Assembly (NCBI GenBank): GCA_023091665.1
Contig: JALJCQ010000024.1
Span: 1,116,001-1,180,000 of the forward strand
Origin: Pythium myriotylum
Taxonomy: Eukaryota; Oomycota; Peronosporomycetes; Pythiales; Pythiaceae
DNA length: 64,000 bases
Direction of reading: 5' to 3'
Shown here piece by piece: positions 60,727 through 64,000 of this stretch. Below the pieces are notes generated by a model. That model was not told the DNA's origin, did no database searches, and saw nothing but the letters and a program-made list of their open reading frames with translations. A program made the translations under genes and the position numbers. Position 1 is the stretch's first letter; each line of letters begins with the position of its first letter.

Positions 60727-62401
60727 TCAGTACACTTCGTCGAGGTCTTCATCACCTTCCTCGGTCGCTTCATCGTCTGCGGCACTCGAGGACCGTTCTT
60801 CTTCGTCTTCGCCGTCCAGCGTCGCCTCATCCTTCTCTCCGATTTCTGGTGCCTCCGTCCCCATGTCACGATACTAGTCTTGGAAGCCCTGGGTGTGCCG
60901 GAAAACCCGATACAAGTCTCGAGTCGGGATGGAGGCGAACCTGTTCTTGACCTTTTCCAGCAAATCGCTCATATCTTTGGCTGGATCCATCGCGATCCGA
61001 TTCTTGATCATTGCCCAGATGAGATGGGTTGGAGCTCCGGATGACACGGAGGTGTGTACAGAATGCGGTGCCCGCAGCGCGACGCGATCTTGTAAGCAGC
61101 GTAGTCCGGCTCTGGCTTGTAAAGCCGAGCAAGCGCCAGCAGCTTCGACTTCGTGTCTTTGGTTGGATACGGGATCCCCGTGCGCGAATGCCACGGTGAA
61201 TGTGCTGTGGTGAGATAGAATAGAGACGTGTAGTGACCGGCGATTTTCTGGGTCCAAGTGGTGACATGACTCATCAGGATTTGGCGAAGGCTCCAGCCGC
61301 CGAGCCCAGAAGTGTCAAGTGGAGTGTCGGAGAAAATCAAGTCTGGACAGTGGTTATGATCACTGCCATCAGAAGTAGTTCAAGAACCGGGTTTTTGAAA
61401 GTGATTACGATTGCTGTCATTTCAAGTAGCGCTCCGGCGACCGACCCAAGAACTAGCCAAGTTTTTATTATTCTAGTGCAGACTACCGCATTACATATTT
61501 TAGGACAGAAAACGCTAGGATAGGGACCAGTTGATCTCTATCGGAAGGGTCGATAGTGACATTGCGACCCTTTGCAAAAGATCTCAAGGAGCCCCCCCCC
61601 CCCCCCCCCCCCCCATGTTGTTGGCGATGGCACCAAATCGCGCTTGTGGTAGCTAGCACCGTCAATATGAATGATGCACTGTTCGTAGTTTTCCTTGAGG
61701 GTCGTACACAGATCGCTGAACCAGCGCTCAAACTGCTCGTCATCGAAATTGCCTTGGTAGTCGCCCGTTTTCGATTTTGCTTCCCAATATTGTATGCTAC
61801 CCTCGACAAATTTGGCCTGTACGACAGCGCCCAGCGTACGACCAATGCCTGCGGCCGTCGTACACACTCAACAAATTTTACAAATTTACAGGTCCAGGCA
61901 CCCGTGAGAAAGGACATTCGAAAGCTCCAATCCAATAGCACAACACGCAGCGTACCTATCGCCTTTGCCGCTCCGCACAAAGCGGCTTGAGTCGGTCGTG
62001 AGCCACGTTTTGCTCGTCTGGTGGTGCACAATGCAGTATCTCTCGTCCAAGTACACTTCGCACTTGATCGGGTTGCCGTTGTCGTCGCGGTAGCTGAGCT
62101 TAGCGGTGATGTACTGGCAGTGGTAGGCTAGGTTTTCGATCCGCTCAGCCGACAATGCCGCTTCCGCCCACGAGCATGCCAAAAACCCATGTCGATAAGG
62201 GCTCGGCGCATCGACCGCGCGCGCAATTCGATGGCGATCTGCTCTTTCACGCGCGCGTTCTCTCTCTCTCTGCCCGCTCATACGATCATGCTCACGTAAA
62301 GGCAAATCAACGCCGCTGTGACCGACCGCAACAATTTGTTTTGCTCGATCAGAAACTTGTCCATTAGTCCCTTCGACAGCTTTGTGGAACTTGTGTTGCA
62401 C
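60727..62401 (-). pseudogene. Tc1/mariner-IS630-like DDE transposase remnant, second copy
   Basis: Minus-strand fragments in several frames: C-E-V-Y-L-D-E-R-Y-C (first Asp), G-D-Y-Q-G-N-F-D-D-E-Q-F-E-R-W-F, C-I-I-H-I-D-G-A-S-Y-H-K-R (second Asp), G-H-R-I-L-Y-T-P-P-C-H-P-E-L-Q-P, W-A-M-I-K-N-R-I-A and an acidic C-terminal tail ending near 60727. Same family as 54736-55882. A poly-C run at 61592-61614 falls right after P-S-P-T-T and breaks the frame. Confidence 0.72.
61592..61614. repeat. Poly-C run, 23 bases
   Basis: Inside the transposase remnant; poly-Gly on the coding strand. Confidence 0.9.
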
Positions 62402-62938
62402 CTGGCAATCTCCAGAATCAAATCAAACAGGCTGACTTCATCTGTCTTACAATCGATACGCTCCAATGAAACAACCCACTGGAGCAGAGTCCGCAACATC
62501 TCAGGCAGGACAATTCCAACCAAAACATGGCAGCGCAGCTGCATTATGGGCTTGTAGCGGGGTTTGCCGGATTTTTCCCCGCCGACCAGACGCTGGAGAC
62601 CATATTCCTTCACAATGCGCTTGAAATCCTTGAAGTACTTGACCACACGAGCCTCCACGTCATCAATGTTGAGATCCATCCGTAGCGAAGACTTGAACAG
62701 TGACGATGTCTGAGAGGTACTCGTTCTTGAGCGTCTTGCGTCGCGTCGTTATGTAGGCCTCATGAGCCTCTTCTGTCACTTGGCTTGGGTCCCGTTGGAG
62801 CAAATACATAGCGAGAATATCCAACACGTCCGGATCAATCGAGCTGCTGATATTAGTCACCAACCCTTCGAACGACTCACCGTGATAGCACACTGTCCCT
62901 TCATTGGCTTGACATACTGGATGCGCCCACGACTTCAC
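62278..62938 (-). pseudogene. Possible Gypsy gag remnant
   Basis: Two overlapping minus-strand frames with D-V-E-A-R-V-V-K-Y-F-K-D-F-K-R-I-V, P-E-M-L-R-T-L-L-Q-W and C-K-T-D-E-V-S-L-F-D-L-I-L-E-I-A. This resembles the capsid-like region of oomycete Gypsy polyproteins. If so, it belongs to the RT remnant at 59171-60615 on the same strand, with the Tc1/IS630-like element inserted between them. Moderate to low confidence. Confidence 0.35.
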
Positions 62939-64000
62939 TTGATGAGGATGTTTTACTCCACACTCTTGAGCGGCGGTGCCTTGACCACCTCAAAGGTAGG
63001 CTGAAGGACACGGACATCTCAGTGTCGCCGTCAGCGTCAACGGAGAACGTGCCACGCATCTTGACACGGGTTGATCAACAAACTTGGGTCACTATGGACC
63101 AACGACTAGATCGGTCCAGAAGTCCAGATTGCGCCTCCTGATTGGCGCAAAGTCGCGCCGGCTGTTGCTTGGAATGCAAGTTTATTAGAAGTAGAAAATA
63201 GTGCGACGATCTACAAAGCTATCTGTGGTCTTGTGGATTCCTTGGGCTTTGTAGGGAGTGGGGCGATGTGACTGGCACCAGAGAGAGTTGAACATGGGAG
63301 GCAATATACACACGGCGACGAAACCGTTGAGTCGCAGCCGCCGTCCATCGGGAAGCATGATTGTCGAGGACAGTGTGGCGACTGCGACACGACATTGTAA
63401 ATCCTTGCTGGCGTGATCGTCGCGAGCTCGACGTCGTAATACATACAGGCACGTTAATGCAAATTGGTTGACGGTGGTCCGATTTATTACCTGGTGACCA
63501 CCACAGCGCACCAATGAATCTCTCTAGGTGGTCGACAAACCAAGTTGAGCCCCCACAGTTCATCTTCGAAAAACAAGCTGTTAGATCTCACTGGTTAAAC
63601 TGTATAGACTCCACTTGCATTGTCTTTATCACCTTGAACACCCCACCGCTGCTTACTCTGCGAGTGTGATAATTCTTACTGGTACACGTTGTTCAACACT
63701 ACCCCCCCCCCCCCGGAGAATCAACCTGCAACCGCACATGGAATTTTTCGCAAGGTCAAGACCGGAATGACAACAGGTGCTACGTATCAGGGTATCTTAC
63801 TCGAACTCCGGGTTGCAGTAGGCGGGAACTGCAAACAGGGTGTACAACCGACGAACAAAGAGTTGCTCTGTCCCACGGGTTTGAATCAGATATTCCAAAT
63901 TCTCTCGAGTGAATGTGAACCCCAGGACAGTTGCAGCCAAGCCTGTCGTGTTTCAGACCGCGCTGCGTATCGCGTAGCCAAGTATTGATAACGGGGAGCG
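62939..64000. other. No recognisable gene
   Basis: Minus-strand ORFs of about 110 codons (63185-63563) without domains. A run of 13 C lies at 63702-63714. The window ends here. Confidence 0.4.

Overview
The window looks like the genome of a plant-pathogenic oomycete, most likely Peronosporales (Phytophthora or a close relative). The reasons are a cluster of AA17-type secreted lytic polysaccharide monooxygenases (LPMOs; the family as characterised is from oomycetes), oomycete-style Inr core promoters about 30-55 nt before start codons, almost intron-free genes, and a dense mix of Copia, Gypsy (chromovirus), Crypton-like, PIF/Harbinger, pogo, piggyBac and Tc1/IS630-like elements. The species cannot be named from sequence alone.

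1-22 kb: eight AA17-type LPMO genes (six on -, two on +). All have a signal peptide ending in D-A directly before a histidine, a conserved catalytic domain of about 174 residues, and a low-complexity C-terminal tail. Tails fall in two classes: Asn/Gly-rich tails ending in a conserved Arg-x-Arg-Ser-[Leu/Phe/Tyr]-Asp peptide (genes 1, 2, 3, 6), and Pro/Ala/Lys-type tails ending in a lone Cys followed by basic residues (genes 4, 5, 7, 8). A 3.4-kb inverted-repeat-bounded element (14.6-18.0 kb) with a tyrosine-recombinase remnant and a nested 923-bp PIF/Harbinger element sits inside the cluster.

22-27 kb: non-LTR-type RNase H remnants in both orientations and a 364-bp tandem repeat with three full copies.

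27.2-36.1 kb: an M1 zinc aminopeptidase gene with one 75-bp intron and a single-base frameshift just before its HEXXH motif. Next comes a trypsin-like (S1) protease gene on the minus strand that has lost the catalytic GDSGGP block and is split by a young Copia element (378-bp LTRs with no difference seen, GTACC target duplication).

37.0-45.1 kb: a young Gypsy chromovirus (312-bp LTRs with no difference seen, ACTTC target duplication). It carries gag, protease, RT, RNase H, integrase and a chromodomain, plus a long antisense ORF (543 codons) overlapping the integrase C-terminus/chromodomain ORF.

47.0-57.3 kb: a second Copia element whose 5' half (LTR-gag-protease-integrase) lies on the minus strand and whose complementary 3' half (linker-RT-RNase H-LTR) lies on the plus strand, as if inverted internally. 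It is interrupted by a pogo-like element with an intact transposase ORF, a Tc1/IS630-like transposon and an unidentified 1.1-kb insert.

57.9-63 kb: decayed piggyBac, Gypsy and Tc1/IS630-like remnants.

Only the LPMO genes, the aminopeptidase, the pogo transposase and the Gypsy antisense ORF look like candidate functional genes. Several single-base frameshifts in otherwise well-preserved sequences and several poly-C runs may be consensus-sequence errors.
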